DNA of 64,000 nucleotides from positions 2,356,001 through 2,420,000 of the forward strand of contig JAMSLZ010000002.1 of assembly GCA_026027325.1 (NCBI GenBank), in the 5' to 3' direction. The notes beneath the pieces were generated by a model that was given only the letters and a program-made list of their open reading frames with translations, did no database searches and had not been told where the DNA came from. Shown here piece after piece: positions 12,286-24,021 of this stretch (position 1 is its first letter; each line of letters opens with the position of its first letter). This stretch comes from Actinomucor elegans. Lineage: Eukaryota > Mucoromycota > Mucoromycetes > Mucorales > Mucoraceae. Made by a program: the position numbers and the translations under genes.

Positions 12286-14600
12286 TTAAAAATCGGAAAA
12301 GTGTGAATGAGGACAATGCTTATCACGACATACACCTCCACTACTTTCGGCTTCACATAATTGACGAGTCGGAACGCGAGCCTTGGGCTTACCGTCAGGA
12401 ACTTTTGAAATACCCATTGCGCTTAAGGGTGATTGATAGGGCATGAAATTCAGAGATGATGTTGGCGTAGTCGATGGAGTAACAGGTTTATAAGCAGTAT
12501 TATTAGTGTGCGTGATATTATTAGATTTTGAAGGTTCAACGGCAGCAGATCTCTTGAATAAATTGGCAAGATCCGCTCTTGGATTGATATTGGTAAGCAA
12601 ATTACGTTGACCGATAGTTGGCGCCGAGCTAGTCTGCTGTGATTGTGTGCTGCGTGCTAAAGAGGTAGTTGTACGTACAGTATGAGTTGTTGAAGCATTA
12701 TTATTATTTCGGGTTGTATTTTGTTGGCGAGAGTACGATGAATTTGTAATATTGGGGGTTTTAGATGTCGAGCCTTTATATATACGTGTTTTTTGGGGCG
12801 TCTAATAAGCAAAGCATGAGTTTTCTCTTTCTTTTTTTTGTTAAATATTAGCGGAAGCATATCAATTAATTACCAAATCTGGTTTTGGCAGGCCCAGCAA
12901 TTCTCTTCCTATTTCAACTTGACTTAGCTTATCCAAGACTTCACCTCTTTTCTGAGGACTCAGATGTTCATCTCTCCAAGCTCCTGTTTCCGCCTATTTA
13001 CAAGTTTTGTTTTAGCCAAATGCTTCTAGTGTCTAATGTCAGCAACTTACTAAGAAAGGTTTTACTTCGTTATTTAAAACTTTGTTTAGTTCGGCTTCAA
13101 GATAGATTCTTAAATCCGCGGCACTTTCCTGATGAGGTCCTGGTTTATGCAATGCCTCACGTATGATAGAGGGGATCTTCTTCTTTCCAGGCTTAAGAGC
13201 AGCATTAAGTTTTTCATTAACAGGGATAAAGTAAAATATAGCTCGATCCACTATATCATCAGTATAAGATTTGAATTCATCATATCGTAGACGAGGATTG
13301 CCATAAAATTGAGGACCCAGTAGTAATCTATATGTCGTTTTCGGCTTGTCTTTTTTTGTATCTGGCGCAGTAGGTATATAAGTATCCGGTTTGCCTTTAT
13401 TCCTACGCAATCGCCGGATTAGTTCAAGAACATTTGCCTTTTGATATGGATTGAGTGTGTTTTTTTCTGCATGCTGCTTCAAATCCAATAGCTGAATTTT
13501 TAACTGACCAAGATTGGTATAGCCTATTACATGTGATTGAGTAACGATTTTTCGAAGATAGTCTTGAGACAGACTAACGATGTCAGGAAATGAAATAGAC
13601 TCTGGATTATTAGATGTTAAGCGTTTCTCCATTGCTGCTATATAGTTGCTATATAAAATATTACGGAAATCCTCCAATGTGACAGGTTGTTTTGTGTTTG
13701 AAGGCAGTTGATCGACTATGTCCCCGAGCTCCTCGAACGTTCGATCCTGAAGTTCCGCCAACTCTTTATCTATTCGCACTCGCTTGTTTCTACTTGAAGT
13801 GTTTTCTACAATTTCACCTTCCTCCTCAGCCTCATATGCTTCATCCTCGTATACATTATGTTCCTTTCTTTCTTCTGTAATGCGTTCCTTGCCTTTGTTT
13901 GACTTTTCTACAGACATAGCTTGTTTAGCCTTTTTCGCAGGCGACATAATTGGTGATGAGGTGGATGTAACTGTTGACTGACGATTACGTTTAATCGAAT
14001 TACTCACTTCATATCTCAGCACTTTAATACGTAATGCTTCACGAAGTTCCTTTTTTTCTTTCAGGTATTCGTTAATGCGTTTAATATCAGCTTCCTTTTC
14101 CTCTATTTGCTTCACCAAGTCGTCATGTTCTTTTTGTAACTCTTCGATTTCGTCTGTCTCTCCTGGCTCTTGATCTATGCTCATAGGTGAATTGGGTGCT
14201 GTATGAAATGAACTTTCTGATTCATTGTCTGAGTCACTGTCTATGAGAATGACATTATTATCAGCTACTGCTGCTGTTGCTGTTGCTGCTGTGGAAGCGA
14301 CAGATGCATAACTATTGTTGGGAGTTGTACAGTTACTGCTATTCGAAATAAATGATACTACTTGAGGTTGAACAGGCTGTGCCAGACTTTCTTGTTTTTG
14401 AATATGAAACTGTAAGTCCCGAACTAGACCTTCATGAGGCTGCTAATTAACATAAGTTAACACACCAGGAAAAAAAAAGTCTTCGGTGATAAGGAAAGTA
14501 AATTTACCTTTACGTTGGGAGAAATGACAGGCCCTTCATCGCCAGAAGATACATCCATGTCAGATCCATCGTCAATTGATTCATATCCGTAAGTTACCAT
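12286..14600 (-). CDS. Red1/ZFC3H1-like protein with C-terminal CCCH-type zinc finger
   Basis: Four exons, complement(12286..12801, 12874..12993, 13051..14442, 14508..14600), give 706 residues; introns are 57-72 nt and every junction is phase 0. The N-terminus (MVTYGYESIDDGSDMDVS) is acidic and followed by a long coiled coil (EEIEELQKEHDDLVKQIEEK region, ~residues 130-175), a basic nuclear-type segment with KKAKQ and KRVR, a conserved-looking middle region around YRLLLGPQFYGNPRLRYDEF, and a C-terminal LCEAESSGGVCRDKHCPHSH, i.e. C-x8-C-x4-C-x3-H, which fits the putative zinc-finger family of ZFC3H1 and fission-yeast Red1. Red1 scaffolds the MTREC/PAXT complex that delivers unstable nuclear RNA to the exosome. 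Total length and the position of the finger are close to what I recall for Red1. The assignment rests mainly on the finger, so another nuclear coiled-coil CCCH protein is possible. Confidence 0.75.
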
Positions 14601-15136
14601 GTCGTTTTGGCAATTCAACGATTGAAAGGTAGGAAAAGAAGCATAAGTGTATAGTGCTCACGGTACTAGTTTGCGGCTTTGTAAAAAATAAAAAAAAAAT
14701 AAAAAAAAATTGCGGGGTTTGCATTGGCCAATTCGTGTCTTTATTTTTTTTTCAATTTACTTTTTAAACTTTCACCTAATAAATATACATGTTTTCAATT
14801 TCAGGTAAGATCATCTTTGAAGGTAGCCAAGAAAATTTCTACAATGAGGGAGGAAAATATAGATTCTTGTAATTTAGAAAATGTGATAAATTTAACTCAA
14901 TGTAAGGACCATCAGCAACTTAACTATTCAAACGATCCAGAGCTTGGCAATTGAATGGAAGAAATACAGACTAAGCTGGAAAGCTAAAAAGCTGTAGATC
15001 AATACAAAACGTATTCGGTTGTCCAGAAAACGCTGTTTATTTATTATATCAAGATCAAATTTTTTAAAACCGCAAAGGCAGCGAAGATGACTAGAATAAA
15101 CAAGCAATAGTCCATAGGACTCAAAGAAGATCCTGA
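14601..15136. other. Intergenic between the Red1-like gene and a transposase relic
   Basis: The first ~100 bp (14601-14700) would be the 5' flank of the Red1-like gene. The rest is AT-rich, with a short open frame (14724-14954) that I cannot assign and that may be further decayed transposon sequence. Confidence 0.45.
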
Positions 15137-16080
15137 ATGGAACATATACAAAAGAATACGGACAAGGCCAACAAAAAACAGAGTAAACCTCAAGAGAAAC
15201 GTATGCAGCATTTGATAAACTACTTTGATGAGCTTCCTCAGGCACACACAAAAGACGCAGTAGATAGCTTGACTGAAAAAATCGAAAGCTTCAGTTTAAC
15301 AGAAGCAATTGTTGAAGGGTTCATTTCAAAGAAGTGTAACTTGTCAATCAAGAAAGTAACTTGTTACCTGATAGTATGAAATAATCCTAAAGAATCTCAA
15401 AGGAGTCGTGAATGGGTCAGGATATGTTCAAAGACCTCAATGCACTACTCTACGAATTGCATTTTCGTCAATGAAAGTGCTTTAGATATAAATATAAGAC
15501 CTTCTATTGCTAGATAAGCTCGAAGGGAATCTGCAGTTATTACTGTACCTTCGACAAAGGTTACGAATCATACTATGCTTGAAGCTATTTCTACGATGGA
15601 GATGGTTCATATCGAAATACTAGTCCCACAACCGCCCAAGAAAATTAAAGTTGTAGGAAATCCTAAGAGAAAAGCAACTGCTTCGAAAAAACCTTCTTTT
15701 ACTATAGCTAACTCAAGTCATTATCTAAATTTTATCAAGACATTGGATCAAATGGACATGTGTCGTGAAATGAAAGGATTTTATCTTGCTATGGATCATT
15801 CCCTTATCCATGATATAAAAAAAAAAGACGGTAAAATCGAAAAAAAATAATTAAAGCCAGATGTCGCCAATGTGTTCACCTTCCTCCTTATTATCCGGAA
15901 CTTAATCCCATCGAATAGTTATTGATAGTATTTAAGAATAAGGTTAAAAGAACAGTTTGGAAACACCGAGGATTTAAATAGCAGGATTAACGAAGCATGT
16001 AATGCAATTCTTTTTAAGTGCCTCTAAGGTCTTTCAAAATATCCCTCTGATACATTTGAAGGCTGCTTAAACGAGAGACT
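15137..16080 (+). pseudogene. Decayed Tc1/mariner-IS630-like transposase (nearly full length)
   Basis: Conceptual reading in + with several frame changes and stops recovers most of a transposase. An N-terminal helix-turn-helix part starts RMQHLINYFDELPQ and runs to KKCNLSIKKVTCYL (15200-15370). Next come FVNESALDINIRPS (~15460-15500; first Asp/Glu block, with the expected D/E-A-G-F motif eroded), AVITVPSTKVTNHTMLEAIS (~15533-15590), SSHYLNFIKTLDQMD, MKGFYLAMDHSLIH (~15770-15810; second Asp block) and LPPYYPELNPIE followed by a stop (~15880-15920). Stops after the N-terminal part, near 15515 and at 15920 show it is inactive. It is clearly the same superfamily as the relic at 10.3-10.8 kb but in the opposite orientation and better preserved. 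Confidence 0.85.
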
Positions 16081-16589
16081 AATATAAACAATCATTATTC
16101 ATGCTTTAACAAAAACGTAAATTGAAATAGGGTATCGCAAACCCACGATTTTTTAAAAGTATAAGACCCGAATTGACCAATGAAAATTCCGCAAATTGGT
16201 ATATATCCATTGTACGTAAATGTTAAGATACTTAAAGAATCGTAGTCTTGCCATTTCCAATCAAACAAGTGGAATGGTTTCATAAGCCTATCAATAAACG
16301 GACAAAAATGATATACTATTTAATAGTATGTAATTTTTAAACCTTTTAACGCAATATATGTAGAAAAGCTTTATTGTACTGTCTGAATAATAAGAAAAAA
16401 TAAGTATATAACAAAACAGAAGTGTTAAAAAAGGAACCCATGCGAGTAATGAGTCCTGGAAATAGAATATTAATTGGTTGATAATAAAAAAAAGAAGGAC
16501 AAGAAGGAAAGGGTAAAAGAGAAAAGAAGCGCGTTTGAAACTATATTACATGAAAAGAGAAGAGATTTGAAAGAGTAAAGGATATTGAT
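16081..16589. other. Intergenic / 3' UTR of the CHD gene
   Basis: AT-rich DNA; the purine-rich 16480-16560 stretch probably belongs to the 3' UTR of the CHD gene. No coding evidence. Confidence 0.5.
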
Positions 16590-19500
16590 CTAATCTCCAG
16601 ACTTCCAAATCAGACCACTAGCTTCAGCAGCTGCTAATGTCTTTGTTTCTTCCACAGATTCATCCTTTTTCATGTCTTGATTTTGCACAGCATACTTGTT
16701 AACACTCTCCATATGGCCATCCCTTAAAATCGTGTCTTGGTAAAACACTTTCTCCTCAGTAAGTGTCTTGTCCATGGTTGCGTTATCTATAATAAATCTA
16801 TTCTCAACAGGCCATGAATGAGCAGCTACCTGTTGTAAAGGTGCTTGCTGCAGATGTGTTTGCTGTAAATGAGGTTGTTGTAGATGTGGTTGTTGAAGAG
16901 GTGCTTGATGTAGAGGTGCTCGTTGAAGGGGTGCTTGATGCAGAGATCCTTGATGTTGAGATCCTTGATGAAGTGGTCCTTGAAGTAAAGGTCCTTGATG
17001 TAGCGGTCCTTGATGCTGAGGTCCTTGATGTTGAGGTCCTTGATGTTGAGGTCCTTGATGTTGAGGTCCCTGATGTTGAGGTCCCTGATGTAAAGGTGCT
17101 AGTTGGAAAGGTGCTTGATGTTTAGATGCCTCCTCCATAGGCATTTCATTCAAAGCGATTTCTCTCCAAGAGTGTTGGTTACTACGCTCATATTTAGATT
17201 GCTCAGAAAGGTTATCAGCAGCAAATGATTGACCGTTTCCTTCATCTTCTTCGTCAGCGTCTTCTTCAGATTCGAACGTTTCTTCTTCACTTAATTCTTC
17301 ACTTTTAGCACCATCTTGGGGGGTCTCTTCTTCTCTGGTCTTCTTTCTTTGTCCACCACGACCACCATTAGCAGCAGATTTACGCTTTCTAGTTTGGCGA
17401 ATAGACAAAGGCTTGGGGTTCAAAACCAATTCACACAGTGAGTCAATGCGGCGAGCCACAACAAGATCTCTTGGCCAGACAAACTTGAACAGGTTCATTT
17501 CGCCCTCTTCCGCTTGGGTCTCCTCGACACCATCGGTGAGCGTTTGCTTGACATGATAAAATGGTAACTCAGGGTCTTCTGTAATTAAATCGGTGCGTCC
17601 AACACCGTGTTTGCAGATACCCTCTAATAAAGCTTTATCATGTTCGGGTACTTCCCACCAGCTAAGAAAATAAGATGAGTAGCTGACTTCTTTTTTCCCA
17701 AAAAAAAAGATATTAATTACCTTGGTAGACCAGAAGTTTTTCTAGCTTTAGTTAAAATGAGATCCAAATCAGGATGAGTTATTACTCTTTCACGGATCAT
17801 GTTCATTTGTTCAATACGCTTGATTGCACGACGTGCTTTATCATAGGGGACAATATCACCATAGTCATTACCATCATTGGGTTCCACACTTGATTCGCGA
17901 CTAGCAGCATCCATAGCATCCTTTGGTGAAGAAGCAGGTGTATCAATATCGGCTCCTCCAGCAGCAGATGAGCCAGCACCATAGACACCGCCATTTTCAG
18001 TTAAATGACGCTTAACAGCCTCTTCACAAGCAAGGAAAGTCTCTTTAAAGTGAAGCGTAAGAGATTCATCCGTCTTCTTTTCTAGGCTAGCAATTTCTTT
18101 GAAACGATCCCAACGATAATCATCTTCTTCGCGTTCAACACCAAAGGACATGAGTGTCTTTAAGAAATCACTCTTGTTCTTCTTGGTCCAACGGTTAGAA
18201 ACTTCGTTCTGTTTAGCTCTTTGTCTTTGCGCAACACGAGTTTCTTTTTGACGTTGGCGCGATTGACGGTCACTTTCTTTCTTTTGAACCTTTTCTTGCA
18301 TTCTTCTTCTACGTGTGGTATGTGCTCTTTCTCTCAAGAAAGCAGCAATGATACGACGAAGGCGCATACCGATATCAGCCTTGGAGGGCCAAACATACAC
18401 CTTAGATTTACTGTCGTTTTCTTCATCATCAAGGTAATCGCCATCCTTTTTATCTTCATAATCGCTATCATCATCCTTTTTAACATAGGTCTTTTTGGCA
18501 ATGACATCGACCGGTTCGACAGAAGCTTGGCGACTACTATCAGCATCATCGTTCTTTTCGTTTGCAGGTGTATCGTCATCTTCTAGTACGCCAGATTGAC
18601 TATCGTCATATTTTCTACCGTAGAAACAGAATTCAGGATCATTGCGCATGGCCAAATACTGTTGGTAACCATGTTTACAGATACCGAGTAACAGACAACG
18701 ATCTTCGTTTTCACCCCACCAAGGAGCAGGTGGTGAGCCGGTCACCTTGGGCATCTCTAATGCCTTGGCTTCTTCCCAATCTTCAGGCACAATCTTGTCG
18801 CGAATAAGATGAAGCATTTGAATACGAAGCAAAAAGTTACGACCTTTTTTAATCAAAAGAGTTTGAGTGCCTATTCTATGGTAGTAATATCATGCTCTTA
18901 CCTTTTCGCTCAATATGATCAATGTACTCTTCGGGTGCTTGGATCAAGAAAGACTTGAATTCAAGAATTTGCTTCTTTGTAGCACCGTTATAAGGGACAC
19001 CCTCATTTCTTTTAGATTCATCGCGTGCATCATTGATCAAGATGTTCTCGATGTCTTGAACCAACTTACGGTCTTCTTCACTGCTCTTTTTGACGTTCTT
19101 AAGAATAGGAAGTACCTTTCGCATCAAAGCTCTTGTAACAGCCTTGAGATCTTTGGTGGTACGACGAGGGAAATGGGCTACCATAGATTCCCAATTGCCA
19201 TAGCCGTAAATCATCAACTTGCGTTCATATTTTGTCTTTTCGCTCAAAGTCCAAGGACGAGCTTGGTCACCTCGACCACCTCGACGCAGAGATCTGGTTT
19301 CAATCTCTTCTTCATAGGCAGCATCTGAATCATCTGCATTATCGTTGGAAGAATAAGAACCATCACCTGTACGGGAACCAAAACGCTGCACTTGGCGTCT
19401 TCTACGAGGCATAGATACAATCAAAGAATTCTTGTCTGGAACCTCAGTGGTATCAATGTGAGCTTTAGCTGCCCATTTCTCCCAGAAATCAGGATCGTCT

Positions 19501-22500
19501 AAATCAACACCAGCATTATCTTCATCAGCAGCAGAAAAGGTAGCTTTGGAGAACACAGAGCCCTTTTCATTGCCTTCATGTCGAATGATTGTAGTACGGC
19601 GTTCCAAGATTTGATCAATGTCTTCCTCACAAAACTTGGCACTAGCTTCATCATCCAACATGGCTCCATAAGCTCCTTTTTTCAAAAGATCTTCGATCTC
19701 TTTTCGGTTCAACTCTGCAGTCTTGTTGGCGTTACTGCCATCGTCATGAGTACCCATAACGGCCTTGTCGAGACCTAACTTCATACCAGCACGATCAAAC
19801 ATGTCTTTTTCATATGTGTTGGCACAGATGAGACGGTAGATTTGTACAGGTTTAGTTTGACCAATACGATGACATCTGGCTTGAGCTTGAAGATCGTTTT
19901 GAGGGTTCCAATCACTGTCAAAAATAATACATGTATCCGCAGCCTATTCATACTATATCAGTAAACTATTCTTTCAAAATAGGAATTGCATGTACTTACA
20001 GTCAAGTTGATACCAACACCACCAGCCCTTGTACACAATAAAAAGACAAAGGAGTCTTCGATAGGTAAAGTAGAGAATCGATCAATAGCAGCTTGACGTT
20101 GATCACCAGGAACACTACCATCAATGCGTTCATAAGCGTAGCTTCTTCCACGTAGATAATCAGAAAGGATATCCAAACAACTAGAACAGCGTAAATCAAT
20201 AAAGGTAGCTTTTAAAATGACATGTGTTATCTTACCTTGTGAATTGAGAAAAGATCAATACTTTATGGTTGCCTTGAATCAGTTTCTTTAATAGTTTGTC
20301 GATAAGAACCAGTTTACCGGAAGATTGAACAAGACAGTTAAATTGTTCTTGAGGACCAGTGGCATTACATTCATTAATAATGACATCCTCAGCGCCTTCC
20401 AAAAGATAAGGGTGAATACAACATTTACGCAGCTGCATCATAATATTTCGAAGATGAGGCATTTCTTTGTTAGCTATATATTTTTAACTTGTGAGTACGC
20501 ATAATATTAAAACTAAATACTATATTACTTACATTTAGCACCCTTCTTCAAGAAACTAAAGTTCTTTTCCAGAATAGCACGATACCACTTCTTTTGAGGA
20601 TTAGTCAACTCAACTTCAATGACAGTCTCTTCTTTGACAGGGATGGTCTTTTCCACATCTTCTTTAAAACGTCTTAACATGATGGGCTTCAACAAGTATT
20701 GAAGCTTTTCTACTTCATGAGCTGAATTCAAAGAACCGTATTCAGCAAAGAAGCGATCCTCGTCGTTGAAGATATCAGGTTGCATGAAATGAAGAAGACT
20801 GTAAAGTTCGCCCAGATTGTTTTGAAGCGGTGTACCTGTTAACAGCAGCTTATGATCCATGTAAAAGGTTTTAAGGACCTCCAATACCTTGGAGTTTTTG
20901 TTTTTAAGACGATGTGCTTCATCAAAGACACCACAGCGCCAAGGGATATCCTTCAAAGTCATTGCACCAGCAGAAGCCATTTCATAGGTGGTAATCAATA
21001 CATCAAATTTAAACTTGTTTGGGATAATGTTTCCTTCAGCGTCTTGATAATGGAACTCGGTTTCGACGATCAAATTACGTGCCATGGTACTACCACGGAA
21101 ATCAATGACATTGAGATCTGTCCAAGCACTGAAAGCACGAGTCCAATGAGGAATAGCTATGAACAAACGGTTAATCATTTGTAGAAAAGATGCATGCCAA
21201 TTGTGAACTTACTAGAGAGAGGAGCAATGATCAAGAAGGGGCCTCGGATACGAATCGCGTTGTATATATCATTCAATAGTGCGACAGATTGTACAGTTTT
21301 ACCTAGACCCATTTCATCGGCCAAGATACACGATTTGAAGGTGTAATAACAGAATCTTAACCAATTAAGGCCTTCCAATTGATATGGACGCAATGTGTTG
21401 TTATACTTGTAAGGTGGAGAATCAGCATACTCGATGAAACGGCTAGAATCAGGACGAGGTGGAGCGGGGGCTAGCTTTTCATCAGGGATAATCTTTCTTG
21501 CTATGAATTCATCCAGCTTGATACTATCTAATCGTCGTACATCTTCTTCGGTTTCCCAAGTAGAAGAATCATAGAACATACCATTCCATTTAACAAGGTA
21601 ATAGACTTTACTTTCACCTGTGGCAGGATCTTCTAATTCGCCATCATCAATAACACGATCCATCTATTGACATGTTAATCATCAAGGGGTGATAAAAGAA
21701 AAACTGCGTTACTCACCTTTAAATAATCTTTAAAGTCTTCACCCTTATCACCATCTTGATGGTATTTTTGTAAGAATTTTTTAACACGATGTTTACCCAA
21801 GTGCTCGTTTTGGATTTGAGTTAAAGGAACCCATTCCACATGAAGGAAACTGGTGTGCTTATACTTAATCAACAATTCCTCCTTGTTATTTTCGTTTCGT
21901 CTATAATCTAAAATACGTTCAAAGACTTTGGTGCCCATAGGAATCATGACTGGTTCTTCTGGCTCAGCAGCTGCGGCTTCAGTCTTTCGCTTTCTAGACG
22001 ATCCTCCTCCACCATCGCTATCTTCAAACTCACTATCAGGTGCAGCTTCAGATTCTTCTGATTCGAGGTCCTACGTACAAAGTAATGAGATACAAGAACA
22101 CCAAAAAAAAAAAAAAATTGTTAACCAGTTTACTTACAAAGTCCTCTTCTTCTTCAGAAGACATATCGTACGCGCGTTTCTTTTTAGTAGCATTTCTAGT
22201 AGGACGCTTAGGACGTTCGGCCATCATACGTTGCTGCTGCTGATGCTGTTGATGCTGGCGAAACTGGTGCTGCTGCTGGAACTGAATTTGCTGGTGGTGA
22301 TGCATTTGCATCATCATCTGTTGTTGGTGGTGGTGAGGTTGTAATTGATGAAATCGAGGATCAAAACCCTGTTGCTGTTGCATCATCATTTGCTGATGTT
22401 GACGCTGAAGCTGTTGATGGCGTTGCATTTGCTGTTGATACGCTTGTAGTTGCTGAGGAGGTAGTTGCTGCAACTGTTGAGGTGTGAGCTGTGGTATTGG

Positions 22501-22917
22501 GAAACCACCGTTAGCAGGTGGACGCTGTTGCGCTTGTTGGTTTGAAAACACGTTCATATATTGCTGCTGTGCGTTATTAGGAGGTCTCATTACTCGATTC
22601 TGCTGCTGAGGTGATTGCATTCCCGGTAGATTTATCATCGAGTTGGGATACATCTGCTGTTGTTGTTGTGGTTGTTGTGGTTGTGGAGGAAGTGTTTGGC
22701 GATTCATCATTGGAGAAACAGTACTACTGTTCATCAACATGGGTGAAACATTCTGCTGAGGCTGCTGAGGAGGAGTAGCACGCTGTTGATACCCGTTAAA
22801 ACCGTTAAAGTTCATTTGTTGTTGCTGTTGTTGCTGCTGTTGCTGCTGTTGCTGTTGAGCACGTAAATAATTCAACTGCTGCTGTTGAATTATTTGAGGA
22901 GATGGCTGACTAGGCAA

Positions 22918-22979
<62 letters not shown>

Positions 22980-23175
22980 GATTTAGTATCTGTGGAGAAG
23001 GTAACCGTTGAGATTGCTGCTGTTGCTGAAATTGCTGCTGTTGATAGTAGAAATTAGGATCAACGGCTGCTGCTGCTTGCTGTTGACCAAAATTACTAGG
23101 TATCCGATTATTACCCTCCATAGAATAGGCCGGATTAGCCATAAAGTTTTGATAAATATCTCTTTGTTGCGCCAT
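16590..23175 (-). CDS. CHD6-9/Kismet-type chromodomain helicase (chromatin remodeller), 2040 aa
   Basis: Nine exons: complement(16590..17661, 17721..18843, 18902..19943, 20000..20180, 20236..20473, 20533..21156, 21213..21663, 21717..22070, 22138..23175). All phases close and introns are 53-67 nt. Residues 1-320 are glutamine/proline-rich with several pure Q runs. Two chromodomains follow ([15 protein letters not shown] ~405; [19 protein letters not shown] ~485), then the Snf2 ATPase with Walker [12 protein letters not shown] (~576-586), [17 protein letters not shown], helicase-[14 protein letters not shown] and [23 protein letters not shown]-like segments include [20 protein letters not shown] and [20 protein letters not shown], a double arrangement typical of CHD6-9 rather than CHD1. 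The C-terminus has basic and acidic patches and an HQGPQ-type tandem repeat. It is expected to slide nucleosomes in the nucleus. The donor at 18901 has two in-frame acceptors (18844 preferred, 18871 alternative). Confidence 0.93.
16849..17125 (-). repeat. Coding minisatellite, 15-bp units (HQGPQ/HQAPL)
   Basis: Within the last CHD exon, about 18 units of ~15 bp encode [15 protein letters not shown] and LQQPH variants. Several neighbouring units are almost identical at DNA level, so the array has probably expanded recently. The unit length is a multiple of three, so copy-number change keeps frame. Confidence 0.9.
22240..23060 (-). repeat. CAG/CAA poly-glutamine tracts
   Basis: Interrupted CAG/CAA runs in the first CHD exon; the longest is a run of about 20 codons near 22920-22980 and the next near 22815-22860. 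Mixed CAG/CAA codons suggest selection for glutamine and not only slippage of pure CAG. Confidence 0.9.
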
Positions 23176-23697
23176 TCTACGTGACTAAAAGTCTCCGGTA
23201 AAACTCGAGACTTTCTTGTTTCCTTTATAACTTGTTTTCGTTCTTCTTTATAAGACAAACGAAATAGTAAGAAAAAAAGGGAAATCTCCTAATTTACAAA
23301 CCAGATTAGATTAACGAAAAGAAAACGAAAAACTTTTTTTCTCTACGAGTATCTCGATATTTCAATCAGCGTCCTTGTTATTGGTTCGTGTTTGTTCGCG
23401 TCTTAAAGACTTGACGCGTAGTACGAAGCAACTCCAAAGACGCCCCCTTTTTAAACCCTTTTGAACCTCTCTTGTTCCTCTCGATTCTCCAATCCCCAAA
23501 GCAAACACATCGTCTTACCAATTTCGATTCAGATTCTGGCTTTGTTCAACTAGTTTAACTATAAAGACTCTTTCTCGACTGACTTTCTTACAAGATCAAT
23601 AAATGTCCTTTAAGAAATAAGAAGAAAAAGATGAAAAAGAGATACAAAAGATATAACAAAGAATGAAATATTTATTTATTTTTCACTCAGATAACAA
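23176..23697. other. 5' flank / promoter region of the CHD gene
   Basis: No gene. On the minus strand, immediately upstream of the CHD ATG, the sequence is rich in AAAG/GAAA and CTTT runs and has several CGT/ACG-containing segments, giving slightly higher GC than other intergenic DNA. No defensible TATA or CCAAT box was identified. Confidence 0.4.
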
Positions 23698-23997
23698 TTA
23701 TATGGCATTTTGTTTGATTTTCCACCAACCCCAGTCCGTTTCGGTTGGACAGTGGCGCGCTCCAGGCGGTGTCCAACTGTCAATTCTAGTTTTCAGTAAC
23801 CTAGCATGCGAACCTTTCTTTGTTACCATAGCAGCAATACAGTGATCGCAAGGGCAACCGACCCTACCCTTGTTTGGTAGGATCTTACCCAATACATTCT
23901 CTTGCTTCCATTTTTTTGAGACTGGGAAAACCGTGAGATTCGTCATTTGTAACTCCTCTTTTATAATACAAAAAGATAGTCCCAAAACCGAATCCAT
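23698..23997 (-). CDS. Small orphan protein, 99 aa, with CPCDHC cysteine motif
   Basis: One uninterrupted frame from ATG 23997. The composition looks coding: SKKWKQENVLGKILPNKGR, then VGCPCDHCIAAMVTKKGSHA and TPPGARHCPTETDWGWWKIK before the stop. Cys-x-Cys-x2-Cys plus a later His-Cys pair (ARHCP) could bind a metal ion; the C-terminal W-G-W-W is striking. No signal peptide or membrane helix. I do not recognise the family. It could be a real small gene or the surviving exon of a larger or transposon-borne gene. It lies 520 bp upstream of the CHD start on the same strand, so its 3' UTR may share the CHD promoter region. Confidence 0.5.
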   Translation of the reverse strand: MDSVLGLSFCIIKEELQMTNLTVFPVSKKWKQENVLGKILPNKGRVGCPCDHCIAAMVTKKGSHARLLKTRIDSWTPPGARHCPTETDWGWWKIKQNAI

Positions 23998-24021
23998 TGA
24001 AGGGAGCAATCTATCGAGAGA

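Noticed and set aside
14928..15251. 107-codon minus frame overlapping the transposase N-terminus
   Set aside because: The plus frame matches transposase; this is its antisense.
16814..17125. 103-codon + frame rich in Val/Leu/Glu/Asp
   Set aside because: Antisense of the HQGPQ minisatellite in the CHD gene.
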